The notes: generated by a model not told the origin, from the sequence alone. DNA of 32,967 nucleotides from Didymodactylos carnosus (GCA_905250885.1 CAJNOQ010001331.1:1-32967), one strand, 5' to 3'. Shown: positions 12,830-25,302, numbered from the stretch's first letter. Translations and numbers: made by a program.

Positions 12830-13520
12830 CATATTTTATGTAAGAGATTTAAAGTATTTATAAATTATCCTGTTGCGATAAGTTGTACACTAATTAATCA
12901 TTAACGTTAGATGATTATTTAGACAGTAGCATGTTATATAAGAATCTCTCTATAGGAATTATGATATTGCACTTTTTGAACACGAGATCCATTTCTACAA
13001 CAGTATGAAAAACAAATATTACATAGTAACTAGTTTTCAAAAGAAAAAAATGCAAAAAATGAAGTATTGTCCATATCAATTAATCGTTTTTGATCGAAAT
13101 AATATGTTTAATAGGTTTGTAAACATTAAAAAAAACAACAACAAAAAGAAAAACATCACACAATATGTTCGTTTCTTTTTAAAAAGATACAATTGTTTTA
13201 TTGTTTATTATTAAATGCAGACATACGTTAATCAAATGTTTTTTACTTGAACAAACGTGTATAAAACGTGTTTTTTATTTTGAAATAATTTTGGATATCA
13301 AATTTCTTGATTTCTCAGGTAACAAAGATTTACTTACAAATTTTAGCCACTTCTTTTCTCTTACATTGTGTCACATTTTTTTTGCTCAGAAAGACAGAGA
13401 GAGAGAGAGAGAGATAAATAATAATATATATTCTTGGCTATTAATTATTTTTTCTAAGTGCTATATACTTTTGAAACTAATGGGTTTGCTATAATCTCTC
13501 AAGTATTTCAATCTAAAACT

Positions 13521-13543
13521 CACACACACACACACACACACAC
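13521..13543. repeat. CA dinucleotide microsatellite
   Basis: An uninterrupted (CA)11.5 tract in noncoding sequence. Confidence 0.9.
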
Positions 13544-14711
13544 GGTTATTTTATACTTATTTATGCATATTTAGTTATTATCTTATTGAAATTATATTAA
13601 AAGAGAAGATTTGTTTTTCTATTTTGTCAAGATGATAATTGAAACATCACGACGTGCATATTAGATATCTATTTGTCTATTATTTTTTCTATGCAAACAA
13701 AATAAAAAGTAAAAAAAATAAAAAAATGTCGCTCTCACACAGATATATATCGGAAAAATTTCATTGATTTATCAAATCAGTTGGATGATAGAAAAAACAA
13801 AAACTAGAGATTATCTTTTTTTTTTTTTGTTGTTGTTGTTTTAGCTATGCGAAGAAGAAAATATTCTCAGCATATAGTTTCAACAGGAAATGTGATAAGA
13901 ACATCTAGTAATGATGACTGTTTTCTCTTCTTCGTTTTTTTTTTGCTTTTTTTTTTTTGTTTTTTTTGTTTTATTTATTTCTTCAAGGATAAATTATTTT
14001 CGTTCTCTATTTTTCTGTTCTGATGAAGATGTGATAGTGGTGATGACATCATCATCATCCATATTGTTCTAGCAAAAGAGGATATACGCGTAATTTGGTT
14101 TTGCTTGCTTTTTTATCATAATTTTTCTCAATGGATTTAGATGTATACACAGTCTCTTCTCTGTCTCTCTTCTTATACTGCCCTTTTTTTTTTCTTTTTT
14201 TTGTTTCTCGTGAGAGAAACAAAAAAAAGAAATGGAATTTATTCTTATTTCTGTCTATCAGAGGAACGAACGAGAAGAGTTTATTACCATCTTATCCGAT
14301 CATAAATTCAGCTTGTAATGTTCTATTTTATGATACGACAAAAAACAAAAAAGAGAAAAAAAGATCGTTATTGTTGTTATGTTTATCATTATTTATTGTT
14401 TTGTCGGCTCAATATTATTTGAATTATAGAGATATAATTTCCCTCTTCTTGTTCAAATAGTACAAATCTAAATTTGATATCGTTTGAATATTAATGATAA
14501 TAATTAATTATACGAAAAAAAAAACAAAAAAAATTATGTAATTTATTGTTTGTAATTTACTCATAGAAACAGAAAAGAAAAAAAGAAGACCAACATATGT
14601 AAATTATTAATGACGCCACAACAAGGTATCGTTTTTTTTTTTGCTCTTTCTTATTTGTTCTGTGATATCATTGAAAGATTGACATCCATACGAAATGAAC
14701 TATCGATCAGT

Positions 14712-14835
14712 AGAATGTACATAGTACATTCTCAAAGTGATTATTTGGAGTTTGAATTTCAGTGCTTTTAGAAATACTGACACAGTACTATTTATAATTT
14801 TTTGGGTTAAAACTAGTGTCATATTCTCCAAATAA
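14712..14835. repeat. Cluster of inverted repeats
   Basis: AGAATGTAC and GTACATTCT (14712-14732) form a perfect 9-bp stem with a 3-base loop. Immediately after, TTATTTGGAG at 14741-14750 pairs exactly with CTCCAAATAA at 14826-14835 across 75 bases. A short TGACAC/GTGTCA pair is nested inside. No RNA family was recognised. Confidence 0.45.
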
Positions 14836-15603
14836 CAAAATCAATAAATAAAATAGGATATAGTTTTTCTCGATTATTTTACTCTAGTCTAACAGAAAAA
14901 TATTTTTATCACAAATATTTAAGAAAGTTTTAAAAATAGAAATAAAACTTCCTCGAATGTCAATGCCATTGAAATAGATAAGATTTTTTTCTTGTTTGAA
15001 TAACAAATAGACGAAGAATATATTTTAGTGTAACAGATTTCTATCGGTCTTAGAAAACAAATTTTCTATTCGTCCAATTGTTGAAAGATTGTTGTTTGTT
15101 TATTTTGACACAATGTGTAGTTTCATGCCGGTTGGTAATGTATATTTGTTTTATTAGTTCCAAGTAAAAGAAAAAATTCTCAAGATTTTCCTTTTTTTTT
15201 TTATAAGAAGTTATGTATAGGCACGATTCAATTAGACTCCTTGCAATGCTTTCTTTCTAATATATGTATTTTTTTTTTTTTCGATGACGTATATTTTTCT
15301 ATATCATGTATTTATGTGTATATTTCGCGTTTTATTTACAACATAATCATGTAATATACGGGCTATGTCAATTATACGTAGATAGAATAATAATAACAAA
15401 AGAATTTGGTCTCGTTTTCAAATTCTCAGGGACAGTATATGTTTGCATTAAGGATTTCAGTCATCAATCAATATTGACGACTAATCCTATATTTTGTCCT
15501 ATATAAGATTTTGTTCCTTTGAGTATTCCTCAAATTTTTCATTCAAAATTGTTTGACGAGATCGACAACTCTATATTTCGACATACATAACATTTGTGTA
15601 TAC

Positions 15604-15634
<31 letters not shown>

Positions 15635-15635
15635 G
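15604..15635. repeat. GA microsatellite
   Basis: A nearly pure GA tract with one AAG interruption. It is one of several GA tracts in the gene desert. Confidence 0.9.
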
Positions 15636-18609
15636 CTATACTTTTTTCTTCCTAATATAAAGTTCAATGATAGATGTTTTTGAGTTAACAACATTCATGC
15701 ATCGCAAACAATCTTGAGTAGAAATTTCTGTCATACTAAATTTCTATCACATATTTCTTTTTCGTTTCTTCTTACTATAGTTTGCTCAGAAATTGTAAAC
15801 ATATGTTAAAAATTCACTATGTTTTTGATATTGAGTGTCAATCATCTAATCTAATTCTCTTTTATGAATTAAAATGTTGGCTGACAGAAATCTGACTTTG
15901 ATTAAGATCGCATTCTAATCTCAATTAATAATAGTCAGTTCAGGTGATATAGGAAGACAACAGAAAATAACAAAATTGCAACAAAATATAAAATAATATC
16001 CTAAAGATAAACACATCAAATAACTAACTATGCGCGTATAAGATGTCAGAAAAAATCTTTTGTCATGAAAAAAAAAACAATGATATTATACAGAAGGCTA
16101 GGATATTGTGCCAATTTTTTACCAATCATACAAAATTTCTGTTCTAACGTAAGGGTGAGGGGGGAGGGATCGACGACTACTAATATTTTCACAATAGAAT
16201 TTTTACAATTGTATGCTTTATTCAAAGTAGAAATGATCTTAAAAAGCTTTATCAAATTAGCTCCTTCGTTTAAAAATGGTATAAATATTAAACTTCTTAT
16301 GGGAGAGCACTTAGCTATTCAAAGTTGCTTTAAGCATTTTAGGAAGATTAAGAAACTTCATATCAATTTACCGTTTGCCAATAAGGAGTATAGGAAGTCG
16401 ATAAGATCATTTTGATATGATATATTTTTGTACTGTTTTTACTTCAATAGAGATGTAATACTCTCGAGTGTTTCTTCTCTCTTGTATTTGGTATACAAAA
16501 CGTTCGTGTGAACCGCATGAATGATGAATGTTATATTAAGAGAAAAATCGTACAAATTCTATAGTGGTAGACTTTATGTAACTTTTAACGCTCTACATGA
16601 TCGAATAAAATCAAATTTTCTCGGCTCTTAGATCTCCTGTATAATTGGATGAGAAGTGACGAGAGTTATTTGAAATACGTCTACTCAATCGAAATATGTA
16701 GTGAAAAGTTTCACAAAAATAACATTGTTTAAAATATCTATAATTAATATACAAAAGTATTATTAAGTTGAAAAAATTAGCCAACTTTCATGTTGTAAAA
16801 AAGATTTCACTTATTAAACACTATTATGTATAATCGTTAAATCTGCACATGGATGTCTTTCTTTGACTTTATTTTCTAAATATAAGATGACATAGCTAAC
16901 TAATTTCTCTTTATCTCTTACTAACTGTTATGTAAAAGTAAATGGGGGATCTTACATAGAAAATATATAAAAATGAATAACATCCGGAATAAATTTTATT
17001 GAAATACCGACCTACATCATTAAATTTCCATCCTCATTATGATAATTATTACTGCCTATTTGACTTGTCTAATATCTATCTACCAACCAACTATAAATTT
17101 CTTAATTGAGTTATTGACGTTCGTTCATTTTGAACAAAAAAAAAAAAAGACGAAGTTTTTTTTCTGAAGTGTTTTTATTCAGAGAAAAAAAAAAATCCCT
17201 TATATCTTTGCTAAACGTAAACTATCTACGTATACATTTCCATAACGGAAATTTTGAACAATAATCTTCTCTTGTTTTTCTAATTATTTTATCAACCGAG
17301 TGATCAATATCTATTTATAGATAAAAATTATTTAATTCAAAATTGAGCAATCGAATTATTTTTAAATCAAATATTTGTTTGATATAGGTTTTTTTTCGTA
17401 GATCTAAAAAAACACGGCTTCCTGTTTCCTAAGGTAAAATAAAAAACATTTCTAAAATACGAAGTTTTAACTCGATTTTTTTTTTCTAATAAGGAGTACA
17501 CACTATCTCTGTATATTGTTCAAATGATATTAAAAAAATTTAATTCAAACACCACAAAACGAAAAAGTGTTTAGTACATTAAAATGAGTAACTTCAAACT
17601 GGACATGTTTATTTTTTTTTCTTAAATATAAATAAAACAATGACATTTTTCCAAAAATACACAATAATAATCAATTTTTAGCAAGTTATAAAGAAGAATA
17701 TTTTACAAAAAAAAGTTTATAATAAAATGAATTTTTTCGATATTATTAAGTTCTTTATCGATAAGACGTTTTTTTTTTTTTGTTTTTTGTTTTGTTTTGC
17801 TTATCTTATCACATTTAGAATTTGTACGAAAAACAAACTAGATCTTATATATTCGAACGACTAATTATCTTTCGTAAAAAGAATAAATGTCTATAGTAGA
17901 GATGAGAATAGAAATACAATGATACTTGAAATCAATCAGATCTTAATCATAGTCGATTTTATTTTCTCTTTTGTCCAAGAAAAGTAAGATAAACAAGACA
18001 AATCTTATAATTTATTCTGTCATTGTCAGTATCTGCCTATTCAAATTTGATATGTGTTTTTTTATGAAGACGACTACTACTTATACATATAGACACTTAT
18101 TTCAATCTTAATTTACGAATAGTATACTCTATACATATATATATATATATAAAATTTCGACGTATTTTCTCAAGTTAATAATTAATTAAGTATGACAAAG
18201 AAAAGAAATATCGTTTTTTCCTGTTGATTATTTTAATAAATCGTTAATGAAAAAAAATATCTATAACAAGTGAAAGAGAATAAAATTAAAATTAAGTATA
18301 GTTTTAAAAAAATATTTTTCTTTTAAATACAATTTATCTAGATTAATTCGGTTGTTGTTATTTTTTTATTTTACTATTGATTCAATTCAAATAAAATTTT
18401 CTTTTAGTATTGATGCTACATAGAGATTGAGAATTTACGATACAATTGTTTTTTTTCGATAATAATGATACCGTTAATTCTCTAAATTTAAGGTAATACT
18501 CACTAAATATTGATATGATTTTGAAATGAGTTTTGACATATTAGTCATTTTGATAAAATTTATATTTTTCACAAAGATAAAATCAAGAGAGGAAAAGTGG
18601 ATTTTGAAT

Positions 18610-18860
18610 TTTAACACTTTTATGCATTATGAACGGATTTACATTAACTTACATGGATTTAGATGAATTTTTAAAGACTAGTCGAATTCAAAGTTTGTTA
18701 ATCTTTTTAAGTCTATTAAAATCTTCAAAGATCAAAAATGTCCATGGAGGTCTTTAAAAGTTAACGTAAGTCTACATTTCTATAAATTCCTAGATTTTTA
18801 AAAACGTATTTAGATTTAGATGAACTTTGAAAATTCATCATTGAAATTTAAATCTGTTTT
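18610..18860. repeat. Diverged internal repeats
   Basis: GGATTTAGATGAAT at about 18655 recurs as GATTTAGATGAACT at about 18815. The block from ATTAACTTAC to TTTTTAAAGAC (about 18642-18678) reappears inverted as GTCTTTAAAAGTTAACGTAAGTC (about 18750-18772). Both fit a short repeat unit copied in direct and inverted order and then eroded. Confidence 0.4.
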
Positions 18861-19889
18861 TACTTGTTTGTCATTAATCTTCCGATGTTGATGTAAAGTA
18901 AACATATTTACTTCTTCTTCTTCTAATTTTTCTAGTATTTGTTGTTCAAATTAATCTTCAGTTTTGTCCATATATGATACTTAAAATGTGTCATATGAAT
19001 TTTCTATACAACAGAATTATCGCTATCATTGTTATACAGTCATTTCTATAATTTATTAAAAAAACTTAATTTATCTCGAAAAAATAACAACCACACCCAC
19101 CCACAAGATCGAGTCTGTATGTGATTGTATAAACATTTTTTATATCTCCTGTTAGCTTCTTCTTTTTTTTACTTACGCTTCATTAGATATCAAAAGACAA
19201 TTGTTTGTAGAGTCATATTTTTTTTTTTCTCCCTAGATAACACTTCGTAATACTTTTTTTCTATTCAAGAAGATGAGTATCTCAGGTGTCAAATATAGTG
19301 AGATGTTTCATATTTTTTTTTTATCTTGTAGATATGATCTTTTCTAGTAATGTTCTAAAAGTATCATATTTACTCTCCCGCGCTCGCTTGTCAATTTAAT
19401 CGACTTCGTTTTTTTTTTTATATCAAATATATATAGTATATTTTTCTATTGATAGACACGACAAAGTGTTGCAACTGAACTCAGAGTAAAAAAAATTTCA
19501 TATACAGCATATAATTATAGCATATAATCCTAAAACACTCTTGTCAAACTAAATTTATTGGATGTAATCTTATGATAGATAATAAAAAGCAGAAAAAAAG
19601 AAATCAAATTTGACTGATGTAAAAGAGAGTCATTGAACAACGCGATAACAAAATTGCATATAATAATCAATTAATCAACATTCTATCTTACATATACCTG
19701 TAGTTTATGCCATCAATCAATCTTGACTTAACTTTTGGTTGAAAATACAATCAATCGAAATGCTTCTATGCACTTATTGACACTGGTGAAAAAGTAAAAA
19801 TGACAGGTACAAATTTGATTCAGATTTTCATTTATTAAAAGAGTTGCTGTCGAGTATATGATATACTACAAAGTAGAAATCTGCATACA

Positions 19890-20245
19890 TACGAGAATTC
19901 CCGTGGTTGCTGACATACGCGCGGACAGGGACGGGCAGTTGTTCTCGCCGACGCACACAGGTTTTTGAAAACTTTTTTGTGTAACAAATAAATTTCAAAT
20001 ATAAATTGTTTGTGAATGGGTAGTAAAAGCCATTGAAAGAACATGATATATAGACAAGAAAATTTTCGTTGAGATATACAAGAGAATTTATTTTTTCCAT
20101 AGAAGAGAAGAAAATATCTGTGATTAAAACATGAGTTTTTTGTCATACGACAAATTTTTTATCCACGGGCATGGACAGACACGGGTAGCCCAAAAAAATT
20201 CACAAACGGGCATGGGCAGAAATATCTTGCCCGTGCTACTGAATC
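19890..20245. repeat. GC-richer repeat relic with CGGGC/GCCCG motifs
   Basis: Short patches at 19900-19960 and 20160-20245 contain GGGACGGGCAG, CACGGGCATGGACAG, AACGGGCATGGGCAG and the inverted TTGCCCGTGC. They stand out from AT-rich DNA. The open frames at 19828-20146 on the minus strand run through this relic and are not convincing genes. It is probably an eroded mobile-element fragment. Confidence 0.45.
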
Positions 20246-21106
20246 TTCGTGCGTTCAAATTTGACTTTTAGAGTCTAAAGTTGTCATTATGTATTAGTTT
20301 TTCTGTACAAGGTTTCGCTTTGTGTCGAGTTTTTCTTGTTCTTTATTGATAAATAAAAACTTATACGATCATATAGTTTCGAAAATACTGTTCATAACCA
20401 GAATAAAAATCAATCTTTTGTTAATGCTATGCCTTTATCATTAGATAAGACAATATCTTTCTCTCACTCTTTGAAAGTAAATGTTTACGATAATGTCGGA
20501 CATACACGAGGGATCGGCAAAATTTAAACAATACTAAATAATCAAACACAAAAAAAAACGTTTCTTCTTTTTAACCATTTTTCTTTCCTTATTTTTCCTC
20601 TATGAAGAAAAAAATGGCAGTGATAGTCACCTATGGAATGCACGACATTTTTCTAAACACATTAGAGTTAAGGACACTAAACGAAAGAGAGAACGAAACT
20701 AAACGATATATGCAAGAGAAGAAAAAGACTGAATCTTCTTGTTTTTTTTTATTTTTTTATTTCTTCTTCTTTTTGGAAAAGACAAAGACAATTAAGTTGT
20801 TCGCTCTTATAAAATATGTTTAGAATGAGGAATGCGCAGTGCAATGCCATTTTCTTCTTCTTCTTTTTTCTTCTTATTTTTGCGGATACAGAAGAAAAGA
20901 AAATTTTTTTTTCCCCGATGTGTATGTTGTACAAATAGTTAATTAAAACAACTGCTGTTATATTAGAATATATACTATACTTCTACCACACACTAACTAC
21001 TGTATACCGACCGGCAAATTGTTATAATAAATACAAAATGCGCACACATAGAAAAAATAATCATGTTCTTTTTTGTATATTATGATCTAAAGTAAACTTT
21101 ATATTC

Positions 21107-21253
21107 ATGCAAAAAATAAAAAATTCTATTATGAATTCTCTAACAACAACGTCAACAACGAAAGTTCGAAGTAATTCAGTTGCTGCATCCATTACACATG
21201 ATATTGAAAAATTTCATGTCGCCAAAATATCATCACCATCATTAATGGCAAAG
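21107..21253 (+). CDS. Short upstream coding exon, candidate first exon B of the ParA-like gene
   Basis: An open frame with ATGs at 21107 and 21131 runs to ATGGCAAAG and a donor-like GTTCGT at 21254, ending in phase 0. From 21131 it gives 41 residues that are Ser/Thr-rich with a basic patch (STTKVRSNSVAASITHDIEK). An in-frame TGA at 21083 bounds it upstream. No clear acceptor precedes it, so it looks like a true first exon with its own promoter. Codon choice matches the downstream ATPase exons. The donor lacks the usual GTAAG. Joined to the acceptor before 23191, the frame stays open into the ATPase. Peptide function is unknown; a regulatory or targeting leader is only a guess. Confidence 0.42.
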
Positions 21254-23190
21254 GTTCGTTTTGTTTTCATTCTTTTTTATTTTTAAATAAAATTTATTTT
21301 CTCACTAAAATGATTAAAATTAATTAACAAATTCTATATTATTTTGTTGTTAAATATAAATGATATATTGTTGAATTTCTAAACATTTTCTTTCAAAAAT
21401 GATCATTTCAAAGATTATTATCCATTACGATCATATTTCACAGAATAGTTGAACAATAGTTTTCTTGATCATAAAAATTTTAATAAAATAAGTAATATAC
21501 AACGATAGAGTTGAGAAATTATTAGAGTACGAAGAGTATTTAAATCAATTTTCACTAAAAATAAGATTGAATAAACTATTCTACGATAAGATATTAGAGA
21601 TGAAAAGAAAGATATGTGTACATGATTTGAAATACAAATATCTAAATTTAGAGAAAATACTTATATATTAAAAATCGAGATTTAATATTGAATTTTTACT
21701 CAAAGTACATTAAACTGGTTTATTAATGTATCAAATCAATTATAAACTAAGATTATCAAATTTTTACTTTTTTTAGAATCACATTGAATTGTAGTGAAAA
21801 TATATCATTCGTATGTTTAATAAAAATTTTAGATCTAATATTAGAATAGTCGTCAAGAATATCATATAAGGTGCTAGAGTATCAATCTATAGAGAATTGA
21901 TTGTTTGAAAAGTTGTAAAGCCTATACCATGATTTTTCTTACTTAAACATTAAGAAACTTGTTAAGTTATTCAAAACATAGTCTAATAATCTGAACGCTT
22001 TAGGATATGGTTAATTTTCTTCGCTAAATCTAATTATAGAATCAAAAAAATTATAAAGATATTTTTTTGCTTGAAGTTTTCTAAGAGCCCTCTAGATAGT
22101 AAAAAGTTACATTCCGAAGACTCCGAAAAAAGCGGATATTACACCCGAACTATTCATAGTCAAGGTCTTGCCAAGGTCTCATTTTTGATAGCATCCTTTA
22201 AACTGTCTACTCATATAAAAAATCAGTATATTGCTACTTAATTTTTTGATAATATGGACTATTTTTTATGAGCAAGATCCTCTAAAAAATCTCACTGTCA
22301 GAATAGATTATACTTATGAAAAGATATATTCAGGTTTTCTCTTTTGATTGGCTAATACCACAGATTTCTGACTCGTTTTGTTCGAATATTATTCAAATAA
22401 CAATCAAAATCATGTTTTTTTTCTTGTTTTTTTTTTTGAAATAGACAAATTGTCAGAATACAGAGAAAATTTATAATATCCTTAGTATCTTTGTGTTTTT
22501 ATTCCAAATAGATTGATTATCGTGTATATATTATCATACACGCACTCGACAATGAAATTCACTCAAAAGAAGAAAAAACAAAATATATAGATATAGCTTT
22601 AATATTTTGTAAAAATATCGTTGACATTTTCCGCTTTTGCAAAACAAATTTTCTTTTTTTCTAAAAATAGAAAAATGACAACTATTTTTAGAGTGATTGC
22701 ATTAAAGCATACTCATACTTTAGTGTAGATAACATAACTATTTAAATAGATAGATAGATTTTTTCCCAAGGCGATGAATATGTATGTCAACTTGTAATGC
22801 TAAAATTATTTTTCAAAAGAAAATTCATTCTAATCAAATTAGATGACTGATTTTTCAAGAGAAAGAAGAAAAAAAAATATACTCGTTTTTTCGTAAATAG
22901 ATAGAGAGTATGAGAGGTGGTGATAGTTACATTGAACTTGCTATGTTAATATAGTGAAAGTGGCAAATTCAATCAAATTTTTTTATGAAGGTTCATTGTA
23001 CCGTTCATTATATGTAATATTATCTACATACTTTTCTGATGATTTGAAACAAACATAATACATTATATAAAATAATACATAATGTTTTTGAAAGAGAATC
23101 CAAGGAAATCGTTCGTATACCGAGTAAAGATCACTCGACAACTTAATTTTTCTTACATTTTTTTTTTCTCACTTCTTTGATTATATTTAG
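21254..23190. other. Noncoding stretch upstream of the ATPase exon, candidate intron
   Basis: The stretch is AT-rich with stops in all frames and no recognised gene or RNA. Its 3' end, about 23155-23190, is a long pyrimidine run followed by TTATATTTAG, one of the best splice acceptors in the window. Confidence 0.55.
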
Positions 23191-23193
23191 AAG

Positions 23194-24976
23194 ATGCCAT
23201 TGGAAGGTAGTTATGCAATATGGAACAATCGTGGCGGTTCTGGTAAAACAAATTTAGCATATCATTTAGCCATTAAATATGCTTATAGAAATCCAGATAA
23301 AACAATATTAGTCGTTGATATGTGTCCACAAGCTGATTTATCACATGCATTTTTAGGTAAGATCAAAGTGCTTAATTAAAAACTTTAATTTTTCATAAAA
23401 TTTTAACATGAAAAAATCATTATTGTTAATCTTCTTTAGTAATATTCATATATATATATACATTCATCTGATTTGTATTTGATGATAAATCGTTTTATAC
23501 TTACTTATTTGTCATATAAAATATATTTTATTGATACATCATTCAATATAATAAACATTAATCATTCCATAGACAAATATATATTTCTTTGCGTTTGAAT
23601 ATATTCTAAAACTAGAAATTGACCGTATAATTCAATCTGATCTACCTATCTATCTCTCTCTCTCTATATATATAGAGAGAAAGATCTTGAAAAATGGATG
23701 TGTACATCATCATACCTGTTGTGTGATCTGTCATATTCACGTTTTTTGAAATCATCAAACATTTTCCGTTTTTGTCAATATTTTTTATGCCTATATTTTA
23801 GGTGACGATGAAAATGGTCACGATTATGTAACACAAATTGGCTCGTTAAGAAAAGATCCAATGATATTAGATAGTCAACAACGTATACCTAAAACAATAT
23901 CAGGATATTTAGATCTTTATACGTCAGTCGGTTTGCCTACAAATGTTGATCCACGTACATTTTTATTTAATGTATCCAAATTTAATAATATGTTGCCTAG
24001 AAATGTAAGTTATAAAAGTGATAAAATGATTGATTTATTAAACTTTTTATACTTGTTTTGAATATTATTTTGTTTATTTTAGGTTTATTTATTATGCGGT
24101 GATCCATCTTTAGAACTATTAAGTAAAGCACTTGAAATAAAACGAAGTTCAAATATCATCACACCATACACAAATCCTTGGCGTAGCATAACACAATCTT
24201 TGCGTACATTTATTTTAAAAATTGGTGAACGTCGTGGTATTAAACTGATGGCATTTATTGATACAAATTCATCATTTTCTATATGTACAGAAATCGCATT
24301 GACAGCTGCTGATCGTATTCTTCTACCAGTTAGTGAAGATCATTTACATCGTAACGGTTTCGAATATTTATTTTCGTTATTATACGGCTTTTCTCAACCA
24401 TCCAATGTCTACTATTATTATCGACATTATTCGTTTTATTATCGAGCAGATGAAAACGGTGTTAAACTACCAAAAATACATTTAATATTATGTACAGTAA
24501 AAGAACAAAAACAACATCAACAAACAACAAATAATACAAGTGATATTGAAAAATGTTGGCGATTTGTCTTTGATATTTATACAAAACATCGTGATGCATT
24601 CGAATCTTATCGTTCATCGATACCAGCTCTTCTAAATAATAATTATAATGTGACTACAACTACACCACCGTCTTCCTCATCATCAGCATCATCGACAGCA
24701 TCAAATACCCAACATCATCCTCATTCAGATAGTATATCAATATCGAATAATACTCATAATTATTCATCATTGTCATCGAATCAAAATGGTGCACAAACAT
24801 TTCAAGAATTTATGAAACAATATGTTATTCATATTGGTACTGATACAAATATTGTTTCACGTATTGCTGTCAAAGCACATTCACCATTATTAGCCGTTAA
24901 AAATCCACATCCTGAACATGCAACATGTGCACAAAGTTTTGATAAAATATTAAATGAAATAGTTGAAAGGATTTGA
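23194..24976 (+). CDS. ParA/Soj-type P-loop ATPase, three-exon nuclear gene of bacterial origin
   Basis: Coding exons are 23194-23356, 23802-24004 and 24083-24976 (introns of 445 and 78 bp, GTAAG donors, TTTTAG acceptors; phases 1 and 0), giving 419 residues. Residues 7-20 carry a deviant Walker A, with RGGSGKTN where ParA proteins usually have KGGxGKTT, so the signature Lys is Arg13 while the P-loop Lys18 is kept. Residues 38-50 hold the A' motif VVDMCPQADLS, with Asp42 and PQ. Residues 177-205 hold Walker B (LMAFIDTN, Asp182) and the family's ALTAADRILLPV segment. Residues about 312-360 are a Thr/Ser/His/Asn low-complexity insert before a ParA-like C-terminus. Bacterial members bind ATP and nonspecific DNA or membrane and position plasmids, chromosomes or protein clusters; the animal role is unknown. 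Introns, AT-rich codon use and a poly(A) signal indicate a resident gene, not contamination. Start: ATG 23194, just after the acceptor at 23190; upstream exons may extend the N-terminus. Confidence 0.88.
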
Positions 24977-24990
24977 ACTGTGTGTATCTC

Positions 24991-25064
24991 TTGTTGTTGT
25001 TGTTGTTGTTGCTGTTGTTGTTGTTGTTGTTGCTGTTGTTGTTGTTGTTGTTGCTGTTGTTCTT
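24991..25064. repeat. TTG/CTG trinucleotide repeat in the 3' UTR of the ATPase gene
   Basis: Starting 14 bases after the stop codon, TTG runs are closed by a CTG at regular intervals: one unit of 7 TTG plus CTG, then two identical 21-base units of 6 TTG plus CTG, then TTG TTC. The higher-order 21-bp period suggests duplication of a whole block as well as slippage. Confidence 0.9.
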
Positions 25065-25302
25065 TCTTTTTATCTATGCAGCATCTCTATCCTCTACTAA
25101 TACAATGGTTTTTACACGCTCATCATATATTTAAAACTTGAGTTGGCAACGAACAATCTTCTAAGTCTGTAGATCTAATAATAATTTGAAAGCTATTGTT
25201 GCTCTATTATAATGTTTTTTAAGATATCTTTCGTTCATAGCAGTATAGTATTTTACCTATTGCACTTAATGCTTAATTGACTTGAGCACACTACTTCTGA
25301 TC

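Larger units (their letters stand above)
5087..21106. other. 16-kb gene desert, candidate giant intron
   Basis: No intact protein gene was found on either strand over 16 kb. Open frames here (the longest are 109 and 116 codons at 14131 and 16065) are about what chance gives in a multi-kilobase AT-rich tract, and none has a recognisable motif. The interval holds the fold-back element at 8020-9385, repeat relics near 18.6 and 20 kb, and many simple repeats: GA at 5299-5349, 10635-10651, 13396-13414 and 15604-15635; GT at 12621-12644; TA at 12805-12829 and 18131-18151; CA at 13521-13543. If the exon at 4955-5086 is joined to the ParA body, this whole stretch is intronic. Such an intron would be very long for a rotifer. 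Confidence 0.45.

Noticed and set aside
14131-14460. 109-codon open frame
   Set aside because: Mostly Phe/Leu/Ser/Lys from T- and A-rich runs, with no recognisable domain.
16065-16415. 116-codon open frame on the plus strand
   Set aside because: About one frame of this length is expected by chance in 33 kb of this composition. No motif, splice context or protein-like pattern was seen, and an overlapping minus-strand frame is equally open.
19828-20146. Two overlapping minus-strand open frames of 90 and 103 codons
   Set aside because: They run through a GC-richer repeat relic, overlap each other in different frames, and show no domain.
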